This document shows positions 24,913 through 34,444 of a stretch of 64,000 nt of DNA, piece by piece. The notes below the pieces were generated by a model. The model was not told the DNA's origin and made no database searches. It worked only from the letters and a program-made list of their open reading frames with translations. Origin of the DNA: Galeopsis tetrahit (Eukaryota; Streptophyta; Magnoliopsida; Lamiales; Lamiaceae); assembly GCA_963675135.1 (NCBI GenBank), contig OY776126.1, forward strand, positions 23,129,195 to 23,193,194. Reading direction: 5' to 3'. Numbering within the stretch: the first letter of the stretch is position 1; every line of letters begins with the position of its first letter. Made by a program: the position numbers and the translations under genes.

Positions 24913-25898
24913 ACATGTGATACACGTGTTATGTAACACTAAAATAAACAACCGCAAGTGTACGGTGTCTATCGTAGCGTGATAAGCACGAGGTCGATCC
25001 CACAAGGAGGTTAAGCGTAAAAGTAGTAGTTTGCTAGTCGAATTCTAAATAGACGTGATCGATAGTTTGAATATGGTGATTTACTCTAAAATTACCTACC
25101 AAGTGTCACGAATAAGCAACAAAGAGCAAATATAAAATCGAACAAATACCAAGTAAACAAGTAAAATGAACGTAAAACGAATGTAACTCAAAGAGAAAAG
25201 GTGGGTTCCAAGGCGATTGTAGTACTTAGACGTCCGTTTATGAGAGTTATCTCGTTTAAATGGCTATTAAGGTTATCCCGTATAAGGTGATCACACAAAA
25301 AGAACTAATCGATCTCCCGATACAAATTAATCCAAAGATGCAATGTAATATAAGCTCGTATGTCTACATCACAAACATTACACCATCTAAAATAGCTCCT
25401 AAGATCATTCGATTCCCTCTCCGATAATTAATCCTCTCCCGAGATCATAATAATACCGGGTTGCATATTCGCATACGATTAAATGGAATAAATCTCCCGA
25501 TACTACCCCAATTAACAATAAATCAAGCAAATCATTATGGCCACTAACAACATGCTTTACAATGAATAATTGAATATGCAAATACGAGATAAACACCAAT
25601 TAAAGCAAGAAATTACTCATAAACATCAATCCAAGTCTTACAATGCCTTAGAACCACAAAGTTGTTTAGCTAACTACTAACATAATCAAATTACAAAATC
25701 CAAATGAAATAACTAAATAAAAAGGAAAAGAAAGAGAAAGCTTAGTCTAGAATGTGGTGTGGAATGGAATTTGGGAGCTAATGCATCCTTTCTTCCTTGA
25801 TTTGGTGAAGAATTGATGAAGATATGACCAAAACACCTCCAAGTATGTGTAACTATGTGTGGATTGGGGGAGAATGTCTTGGGTTTCAAGAATGAGGC

Positions 25899-25908
25899 CT
25901 TATATAGT
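25899..25908 (-). promoter_or_regulatory. LTR TATA box (3' LTR)
   Basis: Minus-strand CTATATAAGG, about 90 bp downstream (in element sense) of the palindrome array. It marks the probable U3/R boundary region. Confidence 0.6.
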
Positions 25909-25994
25909 GTTGGGGTAGGGTTTAAGGATGAAAATTGCACTTAAGTCCTTGGAAATTGGACAAAATATGCAAAAGGCACCGAGAGCAGGGGTGA

Positions 25995-26310
25995 CTCGGC
26001 CGAGTGGGACAGCTCGGCCGAGTTGGGGTATTAAAATCGTGGCCAAAATCTTCAGGGCTCGGCCGAGTTGCCCCACTCGGCCGAGTGCAATTGATTCCAG
26101 CGTCCAAACTTTGTTCAGCAGCTCGGCCGGATGGAAATTGGTTCCAGATTCTGCATCCTTCAGTAGCTCGGCCGAGTGGTCCAACTCGGCCGAGTTGTTT
26201 CTCCAAGCTTTTCCTCGCACTCGGCCGGATCAGCTAGCTCGGCCGGATGGAAGTTGATTCCAGAATCTGCCTTGATCAGGGGCTCGGCCGAGTTGGCTAG
26301 CTCGGCCGAG
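25995..26310. repeat. Array of CTCGGCCGAG palindromes in the 3' LTR U3
   Basis: Eleven copies: eight perfect 10-bp palindromes CTCGGCCGAG (usually followed by T) and three variants CTCGGCCGGA. Spacing is irregular, 14-45 bp. No protein-coding sense is evident; ORFs across it differ between frames and are repeat artefacts. Confidence 0.9.
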
Positions 26311-26613
26311 TTGCTGGGCACTCCAAACTTGTTTCGTGCATATCTTTCGCCTCGGTTGTCCGATTGTCTCGATTCTTTAGGCTATTCCACTCCGATTTTC
26401 GAGACGAATCCAACCGTGCACTCCTCTTCCTGATCCAGTGAGGTATGGTTGGTGTTTTGCTCCAAATTTCATCGTATTTCCTACAAAATCGACAAAACAC
26501 AACCTTTCTCTCATTTCGGCTTAAACAATCATATTCCATGCATAAATCAATGAAATCCACATCAAAACACGCTTCACATGTGCCTCTAAAACGTGTAAAT
26601 TCCACCCGAATCA

Positions 26614-26632
26614 AACTCCCCCAAACTTAAAA
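26614..26632 (-). promoter_or_regulatory. Polypurine tract of the Gypsy element
   Basis: Minus strand AAGTTTGGGGGAGTT ends directly at the 3' LTR, where plus-strand DNA priming is expected. The same phrase recurs inside the element near 28002-28016 and 28488-28503. Confidence 0.7.
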
Positions 26633-28304
26633 TGTTGTTTGTCCTCAAACAACTAAGCACTTAAAGCAATGAGGGTGGAATGATCACAATGGAATATTCA
26701 ATGCAAATCACACATGAAAAGTAAGATGTAATGATATCTCTTTCTCCAAGTGCATTTTTTAATGAAAGTTATAGGTTCACTATTGCAATCCACATTCATA
26801 GATCAAAGAATGCACAAGTACACAACACATTGTGATGGGAAACAAAATCCAAATGCTCAAGTCCTCTACTCACATGATGGAGTGTTTCTCTCAAACACAC
26901 AAATAAATTAAGGATATTAAAACACTCATCAACCAAGTTATGCTATGCAATCACCATATGCTTGCCCAACTTCTACTTTCTACACACACTCAAATGCTCA
27001 ACAATGTGATCAATAGGACTTAATCAAGGATGTAACATTGGCTCTTTGGACAAGGTAGGATGAATTTGGGAATTGTGACTCTTCTAGTGGAGGACAAAAC
27101 TTGTTTTTATACAATTTGTGCTTTCACTTTCAAAGCTTACAAACTTCATCCTCACTTTTCTTTTTCCTTTCTTTTTCAAGCATTCATCACCTCATCTTTT
27201 GAACCCTTTTTCTTTTCAAGCTTTTGGGGCTCTTTGTCCCTCTTTTCCTTGATTTTCTTTTCATCTATCTCTTTTTCTTCTTTCAACTTTTCCAACTTCT
27301 CCTTTTCACCAAAAGTATTCATTCAAGCACATATTTTCCACTTTGTCTTTTATCCTCCACTAGATATAGGAATCAAAGGCTCAAAAAAAGCTAAGTGGTT
27401 AACATTGTAGTTTGCCAAGAAAATGAGGAATTAAGCTCAAGGGGCTAACTACGGACAATTACTTCGGTTTTGGAAAATTTTGGCTAAGTGACTCTTTAAG
27501 AACAAGATGGCCTATATCACATCACATCATCTCACACAATCATGCTTTCAAACAAGAACTTAGGCAAGTTCTAGGATCATTAGCAATAACCTAGTCCACT
27601 CTCAAATGAACTAAACCGTATTACATGCTCGATTTAAGGCTCAATTCTCACCGGTTTATTCAATAGGACTCCCACATTCATCAAATGTTCCCAAACAACA
27701 ACACATCATGCATCCATGCTATCAAAGATCACAAATATGAACACAATCATGATACTATATCCAACATCAACCATGCTTACATTCAAAGCAAATAAACATC
27801 ATCACAACTACTCAACAATGGATTCCAATGACTATTCATGCTCACATTTCACCAAATGTCCACTACCCAACATATGATCAAAACCAACTTAAACAATATA
27901 AGCATGTGAAAGCCAAGTGTGCGCCGGTGCAAAATGTGACACAAGTAGAATGACGAACCGGTGCAAGGGTAACAACTAGTAAAAAAAAAAAAAAAAAAAA
28001 TAACTCCCCCAAACTTAGAATTTTACTATGTATAAATTCTAAGTTTGGGGCTACAAGTTGTTACCTCCCTCCTTGCACATCCAATGCTTCTTCAAAGATC
28101 ACCATTGCAACACTTGCTTCCTCTCTCCAAAGTTGGTTTTTTTTTTTCTTCTCTATTCTTCAAGATCATCCATACCTACAAAATAAACTAAGCTATCAAC
28201 ACTACTAAAGCAATAAAAACAAGAAAGCAATAAAACCTTGGGTTGCCTCCCAAGAAGCGCTATTTTTAACGTCCTATGCCGGACGGTTCTCCTTGAGGGG
28301 AATA
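26633..28304 (-). other. Non-coding 3' internal region of the Gypsy element
   Basis: Where an Athila-type element would carry reverse transcriptase, RNase H and integrase, this 1.7 kb has no long ORF and no pol motif. It has CT-rich runs (27120-27310), a 20-nt A run (27981-28001) and a perfect 17-bp inverted repeat at 28007-28050. Confidence 0.7.
28007..28050. repeat. Perfect 17-bp hairpin with polypurine-tract-like arms
   Basis: CCCCAAACTTAGAATTT (28007-28023) and its exact complement (28034-28050) enclose a 10-nt loop. The outer arm sequence resembles the element's own polypurine tract, and an A run precedes it. Confidence 0.85.
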
Positions 28305-30986
28305 TCAAGTCACCCCCTTGTCACCCTTGTTCTTGACCTTCCGTGCCCATACAACTTTCTTAAGTCCATCAAAACATCCACTAGCTAGCCCATCCGGCTC
28401 CTCAACCATGTCATAAGATGTTGATGCCTCATTCATCCTCAAGTTTGCACAAGTAGCGTTCTTTGATTTGGGGGAGTTTTTGGAAAAAACTCCCCCAAAC
28501 TTGGTCTTTTTGCCCATCTCTAATCCCTTATCCTTCTCTTTGGGGTTCTCCTCCATAACATTGATTTTGAAATCTTCTTCCACCTTCTCTTTCATTGGCT
28601 TTGGAGGGTGATCTCCTCTAGAGTATCCATACTCTCCATCTTCATCGTCCCGGATTTTGATGGCTCTATAAATGTTGAACAAGACTTTCTCATCGTTCAC
28701 TTGAAGTTCTAGCTCTCCTTTCTTCACATCAATTTTTGCCCCACCGGTTGCCAAAAATGGCCTTCCCAAAATCAATGGAACATACTTATCTTCCTCCATA
28801 TCCAACACTACAAAGTCCACCGGGAATATAAACTTATCAACCTTAACCAACACATCTTCCACTATACCCAAAGGGTATGTCACGGATCTATCCGCCAATA
28901 TAAGGCTCATTGTGGTTTGTGTAAGCTTTCCCAAACCAAGTGACTTGAATATGGAAAAGGGCATGAGATTAATGCTTGCTCCCAAATCACACAAAGCTCG
29001 AAATGTACCTCCATCTCCAATAACACATGGCAAGGTGAAGGATCCGGGATCTCTAAGCTTTTGAGGTAACTTTGCTTGAATGATTGAGCTACATTCTTCG
29101 GTCAAATGCACCGTTTCATACTCCACCATCTTCCTCTTGTTTGACATGATTTCTTTCAAAAACTTGGAGTAGTGGGGCATTTGTTCTAGAGCTTCGGCAA
29201 AGGGAATGTTGATGTGGATCTTCTTGAACATCTCCACAAACTTGGCAAACTTGTGATCCAAACCCTTTTTCTTCAATCTTTGGGGGTATGGAAGGGGTAC
29301 CTCATTTTTGCTCTTGTCTTGAGGAGGGATTGCCTCCTCACTCTTCTTCTCCCCTTCTTTCTCTTTCACTAAGCCATCATCTTTGTCAACACCCTCGGGT
29401 GCTATTACCACTTCCTCCTCTAACGGCATCTTGGGCCCTTCGTAGCTTGTCCCACTTCTTAGCCTTATGGCATTGCATTGCTCCTTGGGATTTAGCTCCG
29501 TGTTAGAGGGGAATTGCCCCGGAACGTGTTGCTTTCCAATGGCATTAGAGAGTTGGCCTATTTGCTTTTCTATGGCTTTCATGTTGTTTGCCATATTCTT
29601 GATCATTTCTCCTTGTTCATCAAATCTTTGCCGAGTTATGTTATCATTCTCTCTAGTCTCTCTCATGAATTTCGTGGTTTCCCCCATAAAAGCACAAAAC
29701 ATATCCTCCATTGATGGCTTTGATGAAGACTCCACAATAGCTTCATCTCTAACATTAAAATTTGGAGGTGGGATGATGGCATTCCTTGTGTTGGCATAGG
29801 AGAAATTCTCATGTTGCCTCAATCCGGGATGGTAATGATTCGGGTTAGGGGGATTTTGCCTCTCGTTCCAACCTCTTTCTCGAAATTGACGGTCCCTTTG
29901 ATTGTTCATATAATGGGCCTCTTCATATTGATCTTCACTAGGTCCCATCAATGACTTGGCCGCCATCATCGAAGTCAACTTGTCCATCTTGTTGGATAAA
30001 GTAGCAAAATCATCCGACTCCTTAGTGGAAGCAACTTTCCGGGCTTGTCTTCTCTCGGATGGCCATTGGTGTCCGTTCTTTGCCATCTCCTCTAGAAGCA
30101 CATAACCTTCATCCGTCGTCTTGCCCAACAACGAACCTCCACCGGCCGAGGCATCTACCATCCCTCTCGTACGGTGGTCCATCCCGTTGTAGAAGTAACA
30201 AATCAATTGGTCTCTTGAGAAACCATGTTGAGGGCAACTCCTTATCAAATCTTTAAAGCGCTCCCAAGCCTCGACTAACGACTCATCGTCATCTTGCATA
30301 AAGGAAGAAATCTCTCCTCTTATCTTGATGGTCTTGCTTGGAGGAAAGTACTTCATGAGGAAAGCATCTACAAGATCGGCCCAATTCTCAATGGTTCTTA
30401 GATCAAGGGACATGTACCATTGCTTTGCACGATCACGGAGTGAGAATGGGAACAATTGGAGACGAATATAATCTTGAGGAACTCGGTTGATCTTAACCGT
30501 TCCACTTATCTCTAAGAATTGAGATAAATGGAGGTTAGGATCCTCCTTTGACAACCCTCCAAATTGGTTGTTTTGGACCATCATGATTAAGGCCGGCTTG
30601 AGCTCAAAGTTATGAGCGTCAACGGGTTCCCGACCCGCTCCTCCATAGGGCCTTGGGATAGGGCGGAAGTGATCTCTCAAAACTCTTTGATTTCCATTGT
30701 CCTCCCGTTGCTCTCCATCTCCTTCAAAATTGACATTCCCTTCATTCCTCCGGTTGAGGTTATCTCTTATGCCCCCTTGTGGTCGATTACCACCATTCCC
30801 ATTTGGCTCTACTATGCCTCCAACATCCTCTTGGTTCCTTTCCTCTTCCACCATTGGATTCTCTCTTCGATTCATTCTTTCCAACTCTAATCTTCTCCTT
30901 TCGGCGTTCCTTCTTCGACAATTGGCCTCAATCTCCGGATCTAAAGGTAGCACTTCTTGGTGATTCCTCCTAGATCGTGTGATCAT
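28305..30986 (-). CDS. Gag-protease polyprotein of the Gypsy element (893 residues)
   Basis: One uninterrupted reading frame from an ATG at 30984-30986 (MITRSRRNHQ). A retrotransposon gag capsid domain spans about residues 135-290, with RAKQWYMSL and WADLVDAFLMKYFPP. A charged middle (residues 350-640) has no CCHC zinc knuckle, as is common for Athila-type gag. A retropepsin-like protease follows: ALCDLGASINLMP near residue 665 holds the active-site Asp, and LILGRPFLATGG near residue 740 is the second conserved block. The frame then ends in a Lys/Glu-rich tail without joining a reverse transcriptase. The intact frame suggests recent selection or recent copying, and that gag-protease may be made for particle assembly and processing. 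Host function is not expected. Confidence 0.92.
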   Translation of the reverse strand: MITRSRRNHQEVLPLDPEIEANCRRRNAERRRLELERMNRRENPMVEEERNQEDVGGIVEPNGNGGNRPQGGIRDNLNRRNEGNVNFEGDGEQREDNGNQRVLRDHFRPIPRPYGGAGREPVDAHNFELKPALIMMVQNNQFGGLSKEDPNLHLSQFLEISGTVKINRVPQDYIRLQLFPFSLRDRAKQWYMSLDLRTIENWADLVDAFLMKYFPPSKTIKIRGEISSFMQDDDESLVEAWERFKDLIRSCPQHGFSRDQLICYFYNGMDHRTRGMVDASAGGGSLLGKTTDEGYVLLEEMAKNGHQWPSERRQARKVASTKESDDFATLSNKMDKLTSMMAAKSLMGPSEDQYEEAHYMNNQRDRQFRERGWNERQNPPNPNHYHPGLRQHENFSYANTRNAIIPPPNFNVRDEAIVESSSKPSMEDMFCAFMGETTKFMRETRENDNITRQRFDEQGEMIKNMANNMKAIEKQIGQLSNAIGKQHVPGQFPSNTELNPKEQCNAIRLRSGTSYEGPKMPLEEEVVIAPEGVDKDDGLVKEKEGEKKSEEAIPPQDKSKNEVPLPYPQRLKKKGLDHKFAKFVEMFKKIHINIPFAEALEQMPHYSKFLKEIMSNKRKMVEYETVHLTEECSSIIQAKLPQKLRDPGSFTLPCVIGDGGTFRALCDLGASINLMPFSIFKSLGLGKLTQTTMSLILADRSVTYPLGIVEDVLVKVDKFIFPVDFVVLDMEEDKYVPLILGRPFLATGGAKIDVKKGELELQVNDEKVLFNIYRAIKIRDDEDGEYGYSRGDHPPKPMKEKVEEDFKINVMEENPKEKDKGLEMGKKTKFGGVFSKNSPKSKNATCANLRMNEASTSYDMVEEPDGLASGCFDGLKKVVWARKVKNKGDKGVT

Positions 30987-31140
30987 AAACCATGTCTATC
31001 AAAAGAGCAAACGAGAGTGAGAAATACAAATAAGCTCAAAGTAACAAACACAAATATTTTTGGATTTTTTGCAAATAAGGAAAACAAGTAAAGTGTCTAA
31101 ACTAAAACTCTCCTAGCCTACACTCTAGAGCTTATAAACC

Positions 31141-31158
31141 TCCCCGGCAACGGCGCCA
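31141..31158 (-). promoter_or_regulatory. Primer-binding-like site of the Gypsy element
   Basis: Minus strand TGGCGCCGTTGCCGGGGA lies 6 nt after the 5' LTR end. This phrase is common directly after 5' LTRs of plant Athila/Tat-type Gypsy elements. The matching tRNA was not determined. Confidence 0.65.
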
Positions 31159-32144
31159 TAAACTTGATACACGTGTTATGCAACACTAAAATAAACAACC
31201 GCAAGTGTACGGTGTCTATCGTAGCGTGATAAGCACGAGGTCGATCCCACAAGGAGGTTAAGCGTAAAAGCAGTAGTTTGCTAGTCGAATTCTAAATAGA
31301 CGTGATCGATAGTTTGAATTTGGTGATTTACTCTAAAATTACCTACCAAGTGTCACGAATAAGCAACAAAGAGCAAATATAAAATCGATCAAATACCAAG
31401 CAAACAAGTAAAATGAACGTAAAACGAATGTAACTCAAAGAGAAAAGGTGGGTTCCAAGGCGATTGTAGTACTTAGACGTCCGTTTATGAGAGTTATCTC
31501 GTTTAAAGGGCTATTAAGGTTATCCCGTATAAGGTGATCACACAAAAAGAACTAATCGATCTCCCGATACAAATTAATCCAAAGATGCAATGTAATATAA
31601 GCTCGTATGTCTACATCACAAACATTACACCATCTAAAATAGCTCCTAAGATCATTCGATTCCCTCTCCGATAATTAATCCTCTCCCGAGATCATAATAA
31701 TACCGGGTTGCATATTCGCATACGATTAAATGGAATAAATCTCCCGATACTACCCCAATTAACAATAAATCAAGCAAATCATTATGGCCACTAACAACAT
31801 GCTTTACAATGAATAATTGAATATGCAAATACGAGATAAACACCAATTAAAGCAAGAAATTACTCATAAACATCAATCCAAGTCTTACAATGCCTTAGAA
31901 CCACAAAGTTGTTTAGCTAACTACTAACATAATCAAATTACAAAATCCAAATGAAATAACTAAATAAAAAGGAAAATAAAGAGAAAGCTTAGTCTAGAAT
32001 GTGGCGTGGAATGGAATTTGGGAGCTAATGCATCCTTTCTTCCTTGACTTGGTGAAGAATTGATGAAGATATGGCCAAAACACCTCCAAGTATGTGTAAC
32101 TATGTGTGGATTGGGGGAGAATGTCTTGGGTTTCAAGAATGAGG

Positions 32145-32154
32145 CCTTATATAG
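32145..32154 (-). promoter_or_regulatory. LTR TATA box (5' LTR, the one expected to act)
   Basis: Same CTATATAAGG motif as in the partner LTR, about 90 bp from the palindrome array. Everything between it and 32762 would be U3. Confidence 0.6.
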
Positions 32155-32241
32155 TGTTGGGGTAGGGTTTAAGGATGAAAATTGCACTTAAGTCCTTGGA
32201 AATTGGACAAAATATGCAAAAGGCACCGAGAGCAGGGGTGA

Positions 32242-32459
32242 CTCGGCCGAGTGGGACAGCTCGGCCGAGTTGGGGTGTTAAAATCGTGGCCAAAATCTTC
32301 AGGGCTCGGCCGAGTTGCCCCACTCGGCCGAGTGCAATTGATTCCAGCGTCCAAACTTTGTTCAGCAGCTCGGCCGGATCAGCTAGCTCGGCCGGATGGA
32401 AGTTGATTCCAGAATCTGCCTTGATCAGGGGCTCGGCCGAGTTGGCTAGCTCGGCCGAG
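32242..32459. repeat. Array of CTCGGCCGAG palindromes in the 5' LTR U3
   Basis: Eight copies (six perfect palindromes, two CTCGGCCGGA variants), same order as the longer array minus the deleted block. Confidence 0.9.
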
Positions 32460-32767
32460 TTGCTGGGCACTCCAAACTTGTTTCGTGCATATCTTTCGCC
32501 TCGGTTGTCCGATTGTCTCGATTCTTTAGGCTATTCCACTCCGATTTTCGAGACGAATCCAACCGTGCACTCCTCTTCCTGATCCAGTGAGGTATGGTTG
32601 GTGTTTTGCTCCAAATTTCATCGTATTTCCTACAAAATCGACAAAACACAACCTTTCTCTCATTTCGGCTTAAACAATCATATTCCATGCATAAATCAAT
32701 GAAATCCACATCAAAACACGCTTCACATGTGCCTCTAAAACGTGTAAATTCCACCCGAATCAACATG

Positions 32768-33407
32768 GAGGTGTGCCTGGTGATAGCTATAAAGTGAAAA
32801 AGAAAGTAAAATTTTCAAGCATCTCCATTCAAGTGAGTTCAATCTAGTGAATTAAGCATAAATTCAATATTCTATGTTTAAAGAAATTTTTTCAACCTTA
32901 ACTTAAAATTAAAACATTATAAGGAAAAATCTCACCTAGTTGATAAATAGGTCACAAACCTATATATACCCTTTTGAGAGATTGAGTGTAGTCTTAAGTT
33001 TGTTTAGTAACTCTTGTAAGTGGGTTAGGACTAGTTAAATCTATTCATGACACTATAAAATAAAAGTTCTTTGTATAAGAAATTAATATCACAACTTGAT
33101 TCGGAAGAGTGCACACCAAGTTAACATTCTTACATAAATAAAAGTTTTTCACTATTCATTTTCGGGGTCTACAATTTGTTTCAAAATCGTTAAATTGTTG
33201 TGTTTCGTCAACCATACAATACCCTCTCCCTTTCGTATTAGATTGAACATTTACCGTTTGTATAAATTTAATACAAAAATTATTTATTAATATTAAAGTG
33301 ATAAAATTAATTTTTCAGAAGAGTATGATGGTCAATTAACAAGAATAAAATAATAGAAGAGGATAGTGTAAGAAAAGTAATTTTCCCACAATTGTTTGCA
33401 CTCTTTT
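32768..33407. other. Intergenic gap between the two LTR retrotransposons
   Basis: AT-rich, no gene recognised. Confidence 0.5.
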
Positions 33408-33653
33408 CTTATTTGTTCGTTCCATAATTGTTTGCACTTCCCAAAAAGAAAACTTTTTTATAAAACTTCACTCTCACAATATTCACATATTTACACAAAA
33501 CAAAATGTCATTACTTTTACCCTCAATCAAATCATTCACTTTACTTTATTCATAAAAGTTTACAAAATTACCACTTAACACTCCACTCATTACACATTTT
33601 TCTTAGTTTGTGTGCCCCATAAAGTGATGCAAACTATTATGGGATGGAGGGAG
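33408..33653. mobile_element. Stowaway-like MITE with one decayed end
   Basis: Right end is the complement of CTCCCTCCATCCCATAATAG; the left end keeps only the inner arm (CCATAATTGTTTGCACTT). Left boundary approximate. TA follows the right end at 33654-33655. Confidence 0.65.
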
Positions 33654-33693
33654 TAGTAATTTAAAGATGTTTGGGGAGATACTTAAGGGGTAA

Positions 33694-34377
33694 TGTTACG
33701 GAATTGTATCCACAAAGCAACTCCTTACAAATGATAAATCAAGACAACTAGAAACGCAATTAATTGAAACGTATAAAGAACTCAAAGAAAGAACACGGGA
33801 TTTACGTGGTTCGATCAAATGATCTACGTCCACGGAGGATAGAAGACTCTCTTCACTAATCTCAAATGAAAGTTACAGATTACAAGTATTCACTAAGCTT
33901 GATCTCTCGAAACTCTCAAATTCAGTAACCCACAACCTATGCACTAGATGGTGTATTTATAGATGTACAATGCATTGGATAACCGCCACTAACCAACTAA
34001 CTAACTAACTAACAGAAATAACAGATTTAACTAACTCTGAAAACTAGATTTCAGTAGACTTGACCCAGCGGAGTTGTCTCAACAGACTTGGGATAAGCAG
34101 ACTTGTCTTCAGCAGACTTGGCCCCAACTCTCCTGAACTGACTTCAGATAACTTGTCTAGCAGAGTTGTCCAAACTCATAAGCAGAGTTGTCCAAACTCA
34201 TCAGCAGAGTTGTCCAAACTCAATAAATTCAGATTAGTTGACTCCTAATAAGACCACTAAACCTTATCAGTTGAATTACTCCTTAACTCAACTTTGCTGA
34301 ACTCCAAGATCAGAACAATAGCAACTCTTCTGATAGATAGATATTAGATGACATCCAATATTGCATTAATCCTAACA
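33694..34377 (-). repeat. Copia 3' LTR
   Basis: Plus-strand ends TGTTACGG and CCTAACA. Holds a TATA-like CTATAAATAC (minus, about 33953-33962) and three 22-bp tandem repeats at 34159-34224 on its U3 side. Confidence 0.92.
34159..34224. repeat. Three 22-bp tandem repeats in Copia U3
   Basis: Unit AGCAGAGTTGTCCAAACTCA plus two bases, at 34159, 34181 and 34203. The other LTR has the same three units with point changes (38981-39046). Position upstream of the LTR TATA box suggests promoter elements. Confidence 0.75.
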
Positions 34378-34391
34378 ATTCTCCACCTTAA
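34378..34391 (-). promoter_or_regulatory. Polypurine tract of the Copia element
   Basis: Minus strand AAGGTGGAGAATT ends directly at the 3' LTR start TGTTAGGATT. Confidence 0.65.
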
Positions 34392-34444
34392 TGCAAGATT
34401 GCCTTCTTCCCAGCCCTCCTCAAGGCTGTTTGTTCATTCTCTTC

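Larger units (their letters stand above)
24918..26613 (-). repeat. Gypsy 3' LTR (1,696 bp)
   Basis: Starts TGATACACGTG and ends CGAATCA on the plus strand. Contains 11 CTCGGCCG motifs at 25995-26310 and a TATA box at 25899-25908. It is 98 bp longer than its partner because it keeps three motif copies that the other lost. Confidence 0.93.
24918..32762 (-). mobile_element. Non-autonomous Ty3/Gypsy LTR retrotransposon, Athila-like, gag-protease only
   Basis: Complete element of 7,845 bp bounded by a perfect 5-bp duplication ACATG (24913-24917 and 32763-32767). The LTRs start TG and end CA: 24918-26613 (3' LTR, 1,696 bp) and 31165-32762 (5' LTR, 1,598 bp). By eye they differ at about a dozen substitutions plus one 98-bp indel, so the insertion is young. 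In minus-strand order: 5' LTR, primer-binding-like site, gag-protease ORF, about 1.7 kb of non-coding DNA, polypurine tract, 3' LTR. Reverse transcriptase, RNase H and integrase are absent, so it must borrow them from a partner element. Confidence 0.93.
31165..32762 (-). repeat. Gypsy 5' LTR (1,598 bp)
   Basis: Same ends as the other LTR. It has 8 CTCGGCCG motifs (32242-32459) because of a 98-bp deletion whose ends coincide with an 11-bp direct repeat. As the upstream LTR in minus-strand sense it would drive the element's transcript. Confidence 0.93.

Noticed and set aside
25900..26257. ORFs of about 95-110 codons rich in Arg-Pro-Ser over the LTR palindromes
   Set aside because: All arise from the CTCGGCCGAG units; the second LTR breaks them with a 98-bp deletion, and no family is recognised.
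29288..30973. Plus-strand ORFs of 60-110 codons
   Set aside because: Antisense shadows of the intact gag-protease frame.
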